Shown: piece by piece, positions 47,521 through 58,987 of the stretch
Numbering within the stretch: the first letter of the stretch is position 1
Layout: every line of letters starts with the position of its first letter
Source of the DNA: Drechslerella dactyloides
Taxonomy: Eukaryota; Ascomycota; Orbiliomycetes; Orbiliales; Orbiliaceae
DNA length: 64,000 nt
Reading direction: 5' to 3'
Assembly: GCA_020064725.1 (NCBI GenBank)
Contig: JAGTWJ010000001.1
Span: 3,100,001 to 3,164,000 of the forward strand
Translations under genes and position numbers: made by a program
Notes under the pieces: generated by a model
What the model was told of the DNA's origin: nothing
Databases searched by the model: none
What the model saw: only the letters and a program-made list of their open reading frames with translations

Positions 47521-48624
47521 TCAGCTGTCCCAGTCTTCGTTGCCCCACCAAGTCGGCTTCCACCCAGCCTTCACTTTATCCCCCCTCCTTCGAAACCACC
47601 AGTAATTTCTCTCAGCTTCCAACATCACCTCCTTCAACGTCCCCTTATGCCGCTCCATCAGCGCTTCCTGCATCGGCCCGATCGCAAACGCCTCCTCCAG
47701 CTCATCCGAGTCCTGCACAATGCCAACGCCAATATACATCAGCGACACATTAACCACTTCCAGCGCCTCGCAGAATCTGAAAAACCGCGCGACCTCATCA
47801 CCTCTACACTCCAGCTCGTGAAAGTCCACCCGCTTCACCGGCGAGCGGAAGCTGAATCCATCGAAGCGGGAGAGAATGGTAAAGTCGCCACCAAAGGAGT
47901 TGAGCTCAACAGTTTCAATCTTCGGTAACAGGAATATCGGAATGACACCGTCGATATCAAACCCGTCGTCGTCATACGCGTACGCTCGCGAGAACGTCCT
48001 CAGCTCCTGCAGCGCCTTTGGCAACCCGCGCGCGAGAACCTCAGGGTCAAGAGCGCAGCATCCCTCGTCGTCCGGCAGCACTCGCCGTATCAGCTCTTCG
48101 ATGTGCGTATCCCTCGAACTGCTATATATCTTCCGCAGGTCGTACCCCGTCATCGGCTTCCCCATATGCAGCACACGTAGATTGGTAAGCAGGCAGATAA
48201 TCGGCACGATCAATGCCGCCGGCACAATGAGCTTCTCGATGGCAGTTCTCCAGCGTTCGTGAAAGTCGTTCTCATCAAACAAGGTGTCGAGAGCAGCATG
48301 TTCTTCCAGTGTCCACTCATCTTCAATGCTCTGCTGACTTTGCCCGCTGCGCCGTATCAGCGATTTGTCCCACGCGATGCTAACCTCTGTAAACCGGCCG
48401 CGGAAATCGGTATCCCGGAGGAGATTTCGCATCATGCTGAGCAGCTGGGAGCCGTCGTCATGGCGAAGCACGATATCGGTGTCGCGCGTGAGATATCGTT
48501 GTGCGATCAGAGCGAAGGCCTTACACGCGAGGCTGGCGTTGCAGAGGTCGTCGCGGGTCAGGCATTCTTGACTGAGGATTTCGTGTAGGATTTCGATGGG
48601 AAGAGAAGTGGCGTTCCGGGGCAT
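47521..48624 (-). CDS. F-box protein
   Basis: A single-exon gene, 367 aa. The N-terminal F-box is seen as LPIEILHEILSQECLTRDDLCNASLACKAFALIAQRYL, residues about 7-45, the SKP1-binding motif of SCF ubiquitin ligases. The rest (about residues 60-365) has scattered hydrophobic segments suggesting a degenerate leucine-rich-repeat region (EIVELNSF-like strands, LRVLHMG), common in fungal F-box proteins, and ends in a Trp-rich tail. It would choose substrates for ubiquitination; the target is unknown. It lies next to six BTB-domain genes, the other large class of ubiquitin-ligase adaptors. Confidence 0.88.
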   Translation of the reverse strand: MPRNATSLPIEILHEILSQECLTRDDLCNASLACKAFALIAQRYLTRDTDIVLRHDDGSQLLSMMRNLLRDTDFRGRFTEVSIAWDKSLIRRSGQSQQSIEDEWTLEEHAALDTLFDENDFHERWRTAIEKLIVPAALIVPIICLLTNLRVLHMGKPMTGYDLRKIYSSSRDTHIEELIRRVLPDDEGCCALDPEVLARGLPKALQELRTFSRAYAYDDDGFDIDGVIPIFLLPKIETVELNSFGGDFTILSRFDGFSFRSPVKRVDFHELECRGDEVARFFRFCEALEVVNVSLMYIGVGIVQDSDELEEAFAIGPMQEALMERHKGTLKEVMLEAERNYWWFRRRGDKVKAGWKPTWWGNEDWDS

Positions 48625-49625
48625 GGCGGTATGTGTAGTGCGGGCTTTTCGAAAAGCAGCATTCGACGCGCAGAAGAACGTTACCGACAGAATGGATCCG
48701 AGATGTGGATGCTTACGTTTGGTCAGGGGTCGCGGATCTTAACGTTTTTGGCGACCTATCAGCTGGCGTGTTCGACGCGGCCAAAAGCGAAGAAGTCCGA
48801 GAGCCGAGTTCAGCTTCACGTTGCATTCCTTCGGTGTCCGCGTTGCTCTATGCAGGTGACGTCATATCTAGTGTTCAGAGGACAAGACGCGTCTTATCAG
48901 GCATCTGTATAGCAAGACTCGGAGTCTGTCTACGAGAGCGCGTCGTACGTTGTAATTTTCTCAATGTTTCTCGGTAAAACTACACAGGGAGTAATCATTC
49001 TCAAAGTCAAGCAAGTTGTTGTCTCGCGCTTCTAAGCGCCTCCGCCTTACGAGACAACTAAACAGCCAGTAGGCCATTAACAGCGTAAACCGGAGACCAA
49101 CATCTTGAGAATTTAAAGGCCAATTAAGTGCTAGCAGAATGTTTCCAACGCCAATGTCTCAATCGTTCATCATGGCTACAATAGCATTCAAAGGTGTATC
49201 GCACCTATCGTACAGGAACGCACATTAGGATATTCAAGGGTACTACACCCATATGCATAACAAAACAATACACGGAAAACGAAAACGACATCCGCCGCAT
49301 TCCCAAAACTTACTTTACGATAATCTCCTGCTCGGTCAATCCGACGAGTCGCACCATACCGGCACGAATGCCGTACTATCATTAAACAAAAAGAGGGTCG
49401 GGTATTCATCACACATAATGACGTTGCGACGACATCTTCAGCATTCCATCAATGAACGCAATCGTAAGGACCCATGCATGCACGTACGTATTTCATGCAT
49501 CGTACAATAAAAGAGGACGTAAAGCCGTAATCCCACAACAACAAACCATACCGGACAGAATTAGTGTAATCTTTACTTCAGAAGGAAAACAGAAAAGACA
49601 TTAACTCTCGACTCCTAAAGTTTTG
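48625..49625. other. intergenic stretch, nothing recognised
   Basis: Upstream region of the F-box gene and 3' side of the GH72 gene. No supported feature. Confidence 0.5.
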
Positions 49626-52112
49626 TTAGTACATGCATATAAACGTCGAGATAATCATGACGATGGCAAGATGCCATGCCGAAACTGTTGTCGAGCTCGC
49701 GGCATTCTTGGACTTCGACGTGGTGGTTGCCGATGCTGCGGACGCTGCCGTGTCAGAATCAGTCGGTTCTTCAGTTGGTGCAGAGGTGGTGGGCGGGATC
49801 GATTCAACTGTGAACGAAGAGAAAGAATGAGAGGATGATGCGGTAGAGCCGGTGGTGATGATGGAGATGGAGGTGGATGATAGGGTGTTGGTCTTTTTGG
49901 TGTTAGGAGAAGGAGCTGTAGTGGAAGACGAAGATGATAAGGATGATGAAACGGAAGAGAAAACGGAAGATGAAACGGCAGAAGAATGGGAAGAAGAAAG
50001 GGAGGACGAAACGGAAGACAGAATGGAAGATGGTTTAGAGGATGACTTAGGGGGCGTGATGGAGGAAGTGGTGGAAGACTGGGTAGAGGATGGGGTAGAG
50101 GAACGGGTGGAGGAACGGATAGAGGAATGGGTAGAGGAATGGGTGGATATTTGGGTAGAGGATGAGGTAGAGGATGAAGTGGACGTTCGTGTAGAGGATG
50201 GAGTGGAGGACAGTGTAGAAGACAAAGTAGAGGACGGGATAGGGGATGGGGTGGAGGACAGGATGGAGGACAGGATGGAGGATTGAGGTTTAGACGAATA
50301 ACTGGAGGGTGCGCTCGGAGGGTACAAACCAGTACTAGAAGGAGGTGGGATGCTTGTTGCAATATCTCCAAGGGTGGGGAGGTCCGTTTGAGATGGATCG
50401 ATCGTCCAAGCAGCGCCGGAGGCGGGACAATCCACTTGCGTATTCGTGGGAGTGTACCTAGTAGTTACACAAACATCAGCATAACACAGTAGTAGTTTCG
50501 ATTTTTCAGTGGCCTACTTACGCGGACAGAGCGATGTTGGTGGTAGAGAGGTCGACGTTAGACCAAACAGTCTTGAGATTCTCGAAGTCCGGTGAGACGG
50601 GTGTCGGAGTACCGGCTCTACACAGGCTGTTAGGAATGTTCTATATCTCAGGAATCGTGACCTCGTACCTCTCATATGGGTCTCCGCCAATTGCCGTGGA
50701 AGGGTCTTCAACCATTCCGTACGTGACTAGACCGTACTTGTTGGCCTCCTGGATCCATTCGTAGACGATTGATCCCGACCACCACTAAAGTGATATCAGC
50801 TGGCTGCCGTGATGTGAGGATAATGGTTTACATCAACTCACGTCAGACATGTTTTGACCGTAGACAGCGTACATGTCCTCGAACAACCGGGGTGGATTGG
50901 TGTTGCACCCATCCTCGCTGAAGAAGGCGGGAATGTCATATCGCGCCGCAGAAAGATAGCCAGTCAATCGCTGATAACCGCTGGTCTCGAACGTATCGTA
51001 CGGATTGCACCACTCGTAGGCATTGACGCCGTAGAAATCAATCGAGGCGGCTCTGCCAGTGAAGCCGGGGTGGTCACAGGCCAGGTAATTCTGCACGAAC
51101 GGGCTGCATTCGCTCACGTTATCAGTCACCGTCGAAAAGTAAGATATTCTGCCAAGCGGCTTACCGAGTATCCGCATTGTCAGTTGATGCATAGCCAATG
51201 TAGACAGGTTTGCCATAGTCCTTGTCTTTGATGTGGGTCTTGATGTCTGCAACGGCGGCGGCGATAAAGTAAACCGCCCGTGCTCCAACGGCTATATCCA
51301 ACGACACGAAGCTAGTCAGCAAAATCTACCCCATAAAACTAGGCGACTTAAAGACATCGAGCTATGGACATTCGAGAACCACCCACTTTTCGTGATAACC
51401 TCGTTTCCGATCCAGAACCCGACGGTATTTTCGTACCTCGCAAAGGCATCCAATGTAGCGGCGAACGACGACAGTTGCGTTTGGCTCCAGTACGGATTAT
51501 CCTCATTGATACCGGTCTCGAAGTTAGCGAGGTCGACAAAGAGATAAATACCGGCGTCCGCAAATATTCGCATGCAGTCATCGTGGTTCCCGTGGGGGTC
51601 GGTCTGGTAGACGCGGATGGTGTTGACACCTAAGGTTTTCATCAACGCGGCATCGAGCGCACACTGATCCTTATCGACTAGAGGATCCTGCACGAGTGAT
51701 AGATGTCAGTCAGCCATCCGATTAATTCTCCGACCGAGCTGTCAGGCCAGGCCAGGACGTCGGATCGCGGACTCACCGTTCGAGCACGGAGCTGGTAAGC
51801 AACACCTATCACGATCGCGCGTTGTCAGCCTCGCGCACCTCGCCACTTTCAACACCTGATTCAAGCCCCGCAGCGCCCCGCCGCTGACTAGATCGCGAAA
51901 GGATCACGCCAATGGAGGCCGCCAACGGACAGTTACGTGGCCATACCTTTAATGTAGAACTGGTCGCCTGTTTGCGAGTTGAAGAACTTGTTTCCCTTGA
52001 TGGTTAGCGGCGCTGCAGCGTCAACCAGAGCAACGCCTGACAGCCAAACAGCAAGCAGCGCTCCGACGACCGGGCGAAAAAGGCGGCCCAGTTTATACTG
52101 ACGGCTGGCCAT
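49626..52112 (-). CDS. GH72 1,3-beta-glucanosyltransferase, GPI-anchored (Gel/Gas type)
   Basis: Elongates and remodels beta-1,3-glucan at the cell surface. Exons: 51947-52112, 51777-51805 (29 nt), 51387-51687, 51165-51291, 50842-51103, 50669-50784, 50522-50617 and 49626-50457; phases agree, 642 aa. The signal peptide is about residues 1-33 (WLSGVALVDAAAP). GH72 motifs: IKGVAYQLR, LGVNTIRVYQTDPHGNHDDC, FWIGNEV (acid/base Glu) and FFSEDGCN (nucleophile Glu; the family usually has Tyr where Asp is found here), then YEWIQEANKYGLV. The Cys-rich X8/CBM43 module is absent, which places it with the Gel1-like subgroup. A tail of about 230 Ser/Thr/Pro residues and a hydrophobic end (LAIVMIISTFICMY) fit a GPI-anchored wall protein. 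Confidence 0.93.
49940..50285 (-). repeat. coding minisatellite of the GH72 Ser-rich tail
   Basis: Imperfect short tandem units encode a long run of S-S-x-x-S-S type (SSTPSS, SSILSS). The opposite strand reads as a Glu/Val-rich frame, which is a shadow. Such tracts commonly vary in length between strains. Confidence 0.8.
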
Positions 52113-55100
52113 GGTGAATCTGACGGTAATTGAACCCGATAAAGGACCGGATCACGCGGAAAGTAAAGACTTGTGCTCCCCGGGGATCGTGACGATATTG
52201 GTATATACTCCAGGTGAGCAATGCAGTTCTCGCCGGCCTGCGTCTTGTTGCAGCACTCCGGCGCGTCGGAATGTTAACTCGAAGGACTGATATCGTGCCG
52301 GCAGCGCGGTTAGATCTCTCCCAGGTCAAAAGACACTCGACTATGGCATGGACTCGGACCGGAAGCTGAAGGGAAGCTCAAGGGAAGCTAGAAAGACGAG
52401 AAGACGAGTAATCGTTACTGCTACTCCGCAAGGTCAGCTCGTATTCCTCGACGAGACCAGCGACCCTTTATACTACCGCAGCCGGTGCAAAGGATATATG
52501 TCAGTGATACACCCCCGCCACCGTTCTGTCTAACTGCCAGCCGACGCGACAGCCTGTCTCTTCGCATCCTCGGCGGAGTGCCAATGGTATTATTTTCGAC
52601 GCATAAACAGCTGGAAGGGGAATGGTCGCCCGCCGAGGTGATCTCCGTCGACATCCACCGGCGCGCCGCCAATTGGTGCTCGCTGGCCGCTCAGCCCGGG
52701 CCTGCCAACTGCAGCATCCGCGTACGCAGGAGCAACGGACCCAGCTGGAGCTGTGGTCTGCAGCTGCCGACGAGCCGGCCAAGGCTGCAGCTGCGGTGCG
52801 CTTCTAGGAGACAACTATATCATCCGGCGGGTCGCTGGCCCCGCCGCTCTGCTTGCGTATCCTGCGTGCCTGGACGCAGACCGGTGCAGCATGACAGCCC
52901 TCTTGCCGGACTCGGGATGGCTAGCCTGGCTTCAACGTCCCGCGAACGACCATTCGCGCGACGTCGCTTCCTTTGCTTTTCTAGGCGGCTCTGATCTAGA
53001 GCGCCATCTGGACTCTTGTCGCCGACGCACTTGTGAATCTGGCGTATCGATAACACGAATGCCAATGCCACTGTCCGTTTGACACCGTAGGGTGGTATCG
53101 GCGGGCTTCTATTTTGGAAGATTTCTCATTCTGCAGAACACAGGAATCTGCCTCAGCACCAGCTTGCCTGCCGTTTGACCAGGTCCTCGGACCCACTTGT
53201 GCATTGGCGGTGCCGGCTGAATCTTCCACCCTGTTTTCGTCATCTTGGCCGCTCTAGTCCCCTTTAGGATACTGGTACAACCTCGACATCCAACATTTCG
53301 AGTCGTTGCCAGTCAGTGCCAGCGTTCCCGAGATCAAGTCGCAGCATTATTCTAGTGATCCAATATGAGTAATACAAAGACCAGCTTGCGAGGTCAGGTT
53401 TAATCAGCTTGATGGGTACTCAAATTTACGAGTTGATCTTTATACAGCACTTTCAAAGACAGTTGCGTCTGCTTGAAATACATTTAATAATCAGATAATC
53501 GATAATCTTGTATTGCGGGCTCCGCGTCGACGGGAATCGATACTATCTCTACGGCCCGCTTCCGAAGCTAGCATCTTAGCTTCCCCAACTATGATTCGAA
53601 CTATGATTCGACAGAGGCCGGCGTAATCCAACTAACTTTAAGCTTATCCTTTCTGTCACACCTGCAGGCTGCACGGTGTAACTATCGTCTGGCCAAGACA
53701 ACACAAGATATGCAACATCTACCTGCACTAAAGCTCATACACCGTCTCCGTAGTATTACGGAGTCCAGCGAGCTCCACCTTGCAAGTTGACAGATGGCCA
53801 CTCCCGTCAGCTGCCATCGCCGAATTTTTACCGATGAGACTGATTCAGAAAAGCCAGACCCACAACCTTAAATCGCTCTGCGAATTAAAGACTGGATGAA
53901 GGCGGGGTCCCGAAATGGCACTGGCAAACGTCATCTCATGCCCCTGGCCACATAATGGTTAGGCTTTTCGCGATGAATTCTACGTCTATGAAGCGAAGGT
54001 CCATTACAAGACTAGCCTCCCGAACGATGGATATCAAGATCTGTATCCTTATCATTCTATCTGGATCGGTAGCTAAGTACAGAATATATCGCTCAATATC
54101 CATGTTCGTTGTAAATAGATCGTTATTAACCGGCCTGGTTCATTTAGATATTCACAGAGGATAACTCATATTGTGAATATAGTTCAATTTCAAGTCCTGG
54201 CTTGACATACTAGCATACGGTAGATCAAGTTTCTAGCCGCAATATTTATCGAGGATTAGTTCAAGAGAACACCTGTGAGCACATTGTCATTGGCATTGGT
54301 CTCGCGAATCGGCATCAACAAGCTACGTTTGTTCAATTTAATACACCATAATCTTACCTAGTGTATTGACCTGTGCATTTTTCAACCCCACCGGCCCAAT
54401 CCATACTGGCGACAGTGTGACTACAGTACTGATTGCATGTCTGAATACTGCTGGTTCCCCGTAGAAGGTGAGTTCGCTATCTTATCACATTATTCTCTAT
54501 GACTAGGGTATATCAAGCCACTCAGCAGGAGCTTGAGGCCAAGTATACTAGTTGCTGTCGCGAGTTGATTTCCTCCCCTTCCTTTTCCCCTTCAACTCTG
54601 CTGCTAAAAAAGTTCAAGATGGCGTGAGATCTTGCGCTGTTTTCTACCGATTTTGTCGTAGCTCGAGCGCGAGCCGTATACATATACACCTGAATCGTGA
54701 TACACGCGCTTCCGAGCAATGTTACAGTGCAATGCCCGGATAGAAATCGACTCTAGTCCAAACCACACTGCCTTACTGTGACGATACTTACGCTAGCTGT
54801 CGATGATCAACCGCCTGATTTGTCTCGTGAAGTTAGCAGAGGCCACCTAGTAGTTATTATTTACTTGAAAGCTTGCGGTCGGGCCCAGAATACCTCTCTA
54901 AGCTAGACGTGGTAATGCATTAACAAGCTCTAGCGCCTTACAACGCATCGACGCACTATGAAATGCGAAGATCTTATATCCATTCATTTAGATATCTTCG
55001 ACTCTTCAATCCTTCCTGCCCTAGTTAAATGTCCAGAAGGTACTGTTATCTTAACGCGCATACTATTATACTAGTGGAATAGCGTTCTCGTTAAAAACCC

Positions 55101-55261
55101 TACCATTCATGGAGAAACAATACTCTGTACGAGTCTGCAATACGTGTTTTGCAAATGTAAGCTCACTGTAACTATCATGACCATTTAGCTGCTTGCTCCT
55201 GCAATTAATACTCTTGCAAGCTTTATTGGCCTTCATGAGGTTCTGATACACCAGCAGAAAT
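52113..55261. other. 3.1-kb gene-poor stretch
   Basis: 52113-53250 is comparatively GC-rich, with overlapping open frames on both strands (for example 52485-52994 +) that show no family features. It probably includes the GH72 promoter. The rest is AT-rich with nothing recognised apart from a hairpin at 53515-53559. Confidence 0.45.
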
Positions 55262-55945
55262 CAGAATGTGCTTTAACTAATGCTCTTCACCTTACAAGCT
55301 TTACAACAAGCTCAAAGAAACAGTCAACAGGAGAATGACGCAAGTCCAGCCAGTTATACCGATTCAGGCTGAGACTCGATGAATGCGTCTGGTGACCACA
55401 AACTGAGAGTCTCAGCTTACTTGAATTGCTGCTTGTAACCAAGGCAGATGACAATGCTGCGGCAGTCTTCGTCAATCAGCAACCACAATTCTTTGAGCTG
55501 GAACTGTGTGGGTTTGGCTTGCGAGACCACTTTGAGCTCATTTTTTAAAGGCCGCCGGTTAGACGCGGAGGAGGAGATGGTTTACGTCCATCGTCCATAT
55601 AAATGTCAGGGTTTCAACGCGAATGCATCTTCGAAATCGCAAGATTGCGTCATTGGGGACTGCAATCAGAGTATCGTAAAGGAGTTTCAAAAGCTACAAT
55701 ACTTGCTCACGTGGTGGACCGTTGATGTAGGTATCTTGAGGTTTGCAAATTTGACGACAAGCAGATTGCTGACATTGCAAAGATATTCCATGCTGACGCG
55801 ATACGACAGATTATTGGCGCTCGATTAGTGTTGGAGTCAGATTTCAAACAGTGGTCCGCACTGCGTGCCCATGAATTATGGGCGGCAGCCTGGAGCCTGC
55901 ATATATATTTTGGAGCCAGTCATGACCATCTCAATGCTCTTTGAA
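55262..55945 (+). pseudogene. decayed, truncated copy of the OTT_1508-like deaminase gene
   Basis: Pieces of the intact gene at 57391-58987 recur here, in order, in shifting frames. A start MLFTLQ (from about 55272) is followed by a stop. The block LLLVTKADDNAAAVFVNQQ (about 55425-55485) matches LILVTKAEGDVAAVFVNKQ. A later block, IADIAKIFHADAIRQIIGA (about 55755-55815), matches ISKIKLIFQDETVQELLGA. Several stops and frame changes separate them, and the C-terminal catalytic part is not found. This is a dead duplicate. Confidence 0.75.
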
Positions 55946-57390
55946 GTGGTCATCATCGGATACATTAATTTAGCCAGGTGCAGTCTACATATAAAGTATT
56001 TAGGCAGCTATTTATTTATTGAATTAAAAGGGGAAAGATGATTAGTCGCAGAGCACTATACATGTCTTTCAACTAACAACCGTATAAAATATTCGGATAA
56101 ACTTTGGAGGGCTTTTATTTTAATCGTAAAAGCAAAACCAATTCACTTGATCATAGTAACAATGAAGTTTAGGAACTAGTATGTCCTCATGAAATAGCAT
56201 CAATCCACATGCACAGTCGTCGATCTCCTGAATATTCGAATCCCCGTTTCCTGCACCGGGGGGTTTAATGATGCGTACTGATCTGGTTATCTTGCGGTTT
56301 AGATCTCTGCCGATAGAAAGCTCAAAATTCTCTGGTCCAAATAAGTGGAAAGGTCCACTTCGGCCCGCCGGATGGCAATATGGGCCGGACTCGCTATATA
56401 GGTTGTTTTCATGTATATAGCAGTCGAATCTAACATAACATAACATAACATGGCTACCACGAGCTTATAAAACCGGCTCATGCCAGATTTCAGCGCAGTA
56501 TACCTAAAGGTGGATAAAGTACAATTCGCGCGTATATTATGGAGGCAAACTCTCTCAATTCCAGATTATCCCCACGTAAGCAAAATAGATTGGGCCTCAG
56601 CATATATATATTACCACAGTGTATTCTATTCTGCTCGTGGCAAGCTTTAGAGATGCTGAAACTAGCACTACTTGGTTTGTGTAGAGATTGACTTTGTTAG
56701 CATCTCATTAGTCGATCCCATGGCATACAAATACATTTACCCAGGAAGCACTTAGATAAGTCCGTATTTAAGCAAATATTAAATGCCCCAGTCAGATTCA
56801 ACTGACGTGCCGCTGGATACTTTGGTTGCGACACTAGAAGTAGTCGAGGACTTGAATATGTCTGCCCTATTTGTTCCCGTACGTACCTACTAAGTACTTA
56901 AGTAAGCATTTATGAATTTATTCATATGCGATTACAAGTGTAGTAGATGCCATGCGGTGACAGATGTATTGTGCGTTTCCATAACAGGCTTTGGGTCAAA
57001 GCCCTACCAAAGAAACTTCCGGAAGCCCTGAGTGCTTTTGAGGGGTCGCGGGCGCAAGGCAGCAAGACACTTCCCACTATGCAATGCAAACCCCTCCTCT
57101 TCCTCACCCACAGCTCTCCCGACTTCCTCTCCTTGCCATCATCATCGCCCCTATTTCAACACTGACCTTCGCTACTCCACACCGTGGCGATTGAGAGCCT
57201 CCTAGGTTGCAGAAGCCACAGGTTGTCGACTTTCTCCTACCCTTACTGGTTGCGGTAAAACTCGCACAATATGTAAGTATACATGAAGCTACAGCAACAT
57301 CCTTGAATGCTTCGTTGGTGGTATGCGTACATATACACATATGCGGTATGCAGCTAACACCACTAAAGGGATTCCACAAGACTACCTGGA
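55946..57390. other. intergenic stretch, possible 5' exons of the deaminase gene
   Basis: AT-rich. Contains a (TAACA)4 microsatellite at 56431-56450. At about 57209-57269 a short open stretch (VVDFLLPLLVAVKLAQY) ends at a good GTAAGT donor and could be an upstream exon of the deaminase gene; I could not find a join that fits in phase. Confidence 0.4.
56431..56450. repeat. (TAACA)4 microsatellite
   Basis: Four tandem TAACA units in non-coding DNA. Confidence 0.9.
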
Positions 57391-58987
57391 ATGCTCTTCA
57401 CGTTGCAAGAGATGCAAATCCACACCAACGATGCAATCAGACGTGACGAACTCTTGTTCAAGTCCAACGTCGAGTTAGATGTGGACTCTCCCAACAAATC
57501 GAAAACACTCCAATTAGAAATTTTCAACTGCCTCTCCTTGATTCTTGTGACCAAAGCCGAGGGAGACGTGGCCGCCGTCTTTGTTAACAAGCAAGCCGAC
57601 GGGTTAGAAATTATATTGTCGAAAAATCGCCCTCTGGACGACAACGAGATCCACTACGTCGAGCAGCTCAAGCAGATCGTACAGAAGATAGCAGCTAACG
57701 GAATGGAGGGCACGGATGGTATATATCTGAAGGAGTGCATCCTCGAAGGATGCAGGAAAAAATTGATCAAACGGTTGAGCAAAGTTAGAGCCGCATTCAA
57801 ATCAACCCCTGAAATCCTGGATACTGAAGGCCTCAGCTCCGAACATATCTCAAAAATCAAACTCATATTTCAGGACGAAACAGTCCAAGAGCTCCTTGGC
57901 GCCGAGGAGGACACCGACGAAATCATCCAAATCCAATGGACGAAAGCTCGCGCAATTCTGTCACAGACACTCAGCCATTACCCGACTTACCGACTAGCAG
58001 CTACAGTGACGCTAGCAAATTTGTTGGGCGATATGATTCTCGAGCCCTTAGTCGGAACTCTAATTGTACGCCGGCTAAAGAAATTAGGCGACTATCAGAA
58101 AGCATGGAAGATTATGTGTGCGTATGCGGGCGCTTCAACTTACAAGACGCTTATCAAAGGCATCAAACTCATAGTACGAGCCTAAGTGTACCTATCTTCG
58201 GCTTCTGTTTCGGCTGGCTGACAGACTTTTCAAACTAGGATGTGCGCGCGCAAACTGCCGAAAAAGCCGAGTTCAGCGAGAGCAATTGCGAAGAGGAACA
58301 TAGGGGAAGAAGTCAGCTGCCAGACGATAAGCCCGCCGGCGAACCAAAGGACAGACCTTCACCAAGCGGCCTTCGCCGATCAAAGAGACTCAGCGTCGCA
58401 TCCCATCGAGGAACCGATAGCGCAGATCAGCGACAGGAACAGGAAGTAAGTGAGAATAACTCGACCTGAAGATCAACTAATGCTAATATCAAGGTTAGGT
58501 GACAGTGATGAAGACGCTGGCCTGGGTTGCAGAAACCCTCAAACTTCCGGCTCTGAGAGACCAAGACATAGTATTTCGATATCCTGCGTTTGAAGATCGT
58601 AAATGGGTCTATTCCAGCGAAGATTTAAAGGTTCATTACGAGTGTGCCTTGGCAACGTATCTGAGAAAGAGATTCCCTCACCGAAAAGAGTTCAGTCTTG
58701 GAAGTTCGAAATTATGCTGCTGGACGTGCGATAAATGGCTTCACGCTTATGAAGCTTTTGCGCAATGCAAATTCCTTAGGAGAGGGACTCACGGAATGTG
58801 CTACCCTGCTTGGAGGTCGCCCGGGTGTGTAGTTGCCGATCAGGCCCTCGAGGAGGCAGCATATGATCGCATCTGCGATCTTTTTATCAAACTCCACCGG
58901 TCCCGCAGTGAGTCGCCTGAAAGCAAGCTCACGCTTACAAAGGTTAACGGACTAGCCCGTCGGCTTCGAGAATTTGAACGATTCTAG
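57391..58987 (+). CDS. OTT_1508-like predicted deaminase
   Basis: Exons 57391-58173, 58239-58445 and 58499-58987; all introns phase 0; 492 aa. The N-terminal helical half contains IFNCLSLILVTKAEGDVAAVF and SKNRPLDDNEI, typical of the fungal members as I remember them. A charged disordered linker follows (second exon). The catalytic part has the zinc-site motifs of the deaminase fold: KVHYECALATYL (H-x-E) and SLGSSKLCCWTCDKWL (C-x2-C). The fold deaminates bases or nucleotides, and the family is predicted to act on nucleic acid; no substrate is established here. The 5' end is uncertain. The first intron (GTACGA...CTAG) has a weak donor, but joining without it hits a stop. A decayed copy lies 2 kb upstream. 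Confidence 0.8.

Noticed and set aside
49852..50286. Glu/Val-rich plus-strand frame resembling an acidic repeat protein
   Set aside because: Complement of the Ser-rich GH72 tail; created by the minisatellite.
52485..52994. 169-codon plus-strand frame
   Set aside because: GC-rich region with open frames in several phases, no domain, lies in the GH72 upstream region.
53515..53559. GCGGGC...GCCCGC hairpin considered as a tRNA
   Set aside because: No acceptor, D- and T-arm arrangement fits; only one 6-bp stem with a 33-nt loop.
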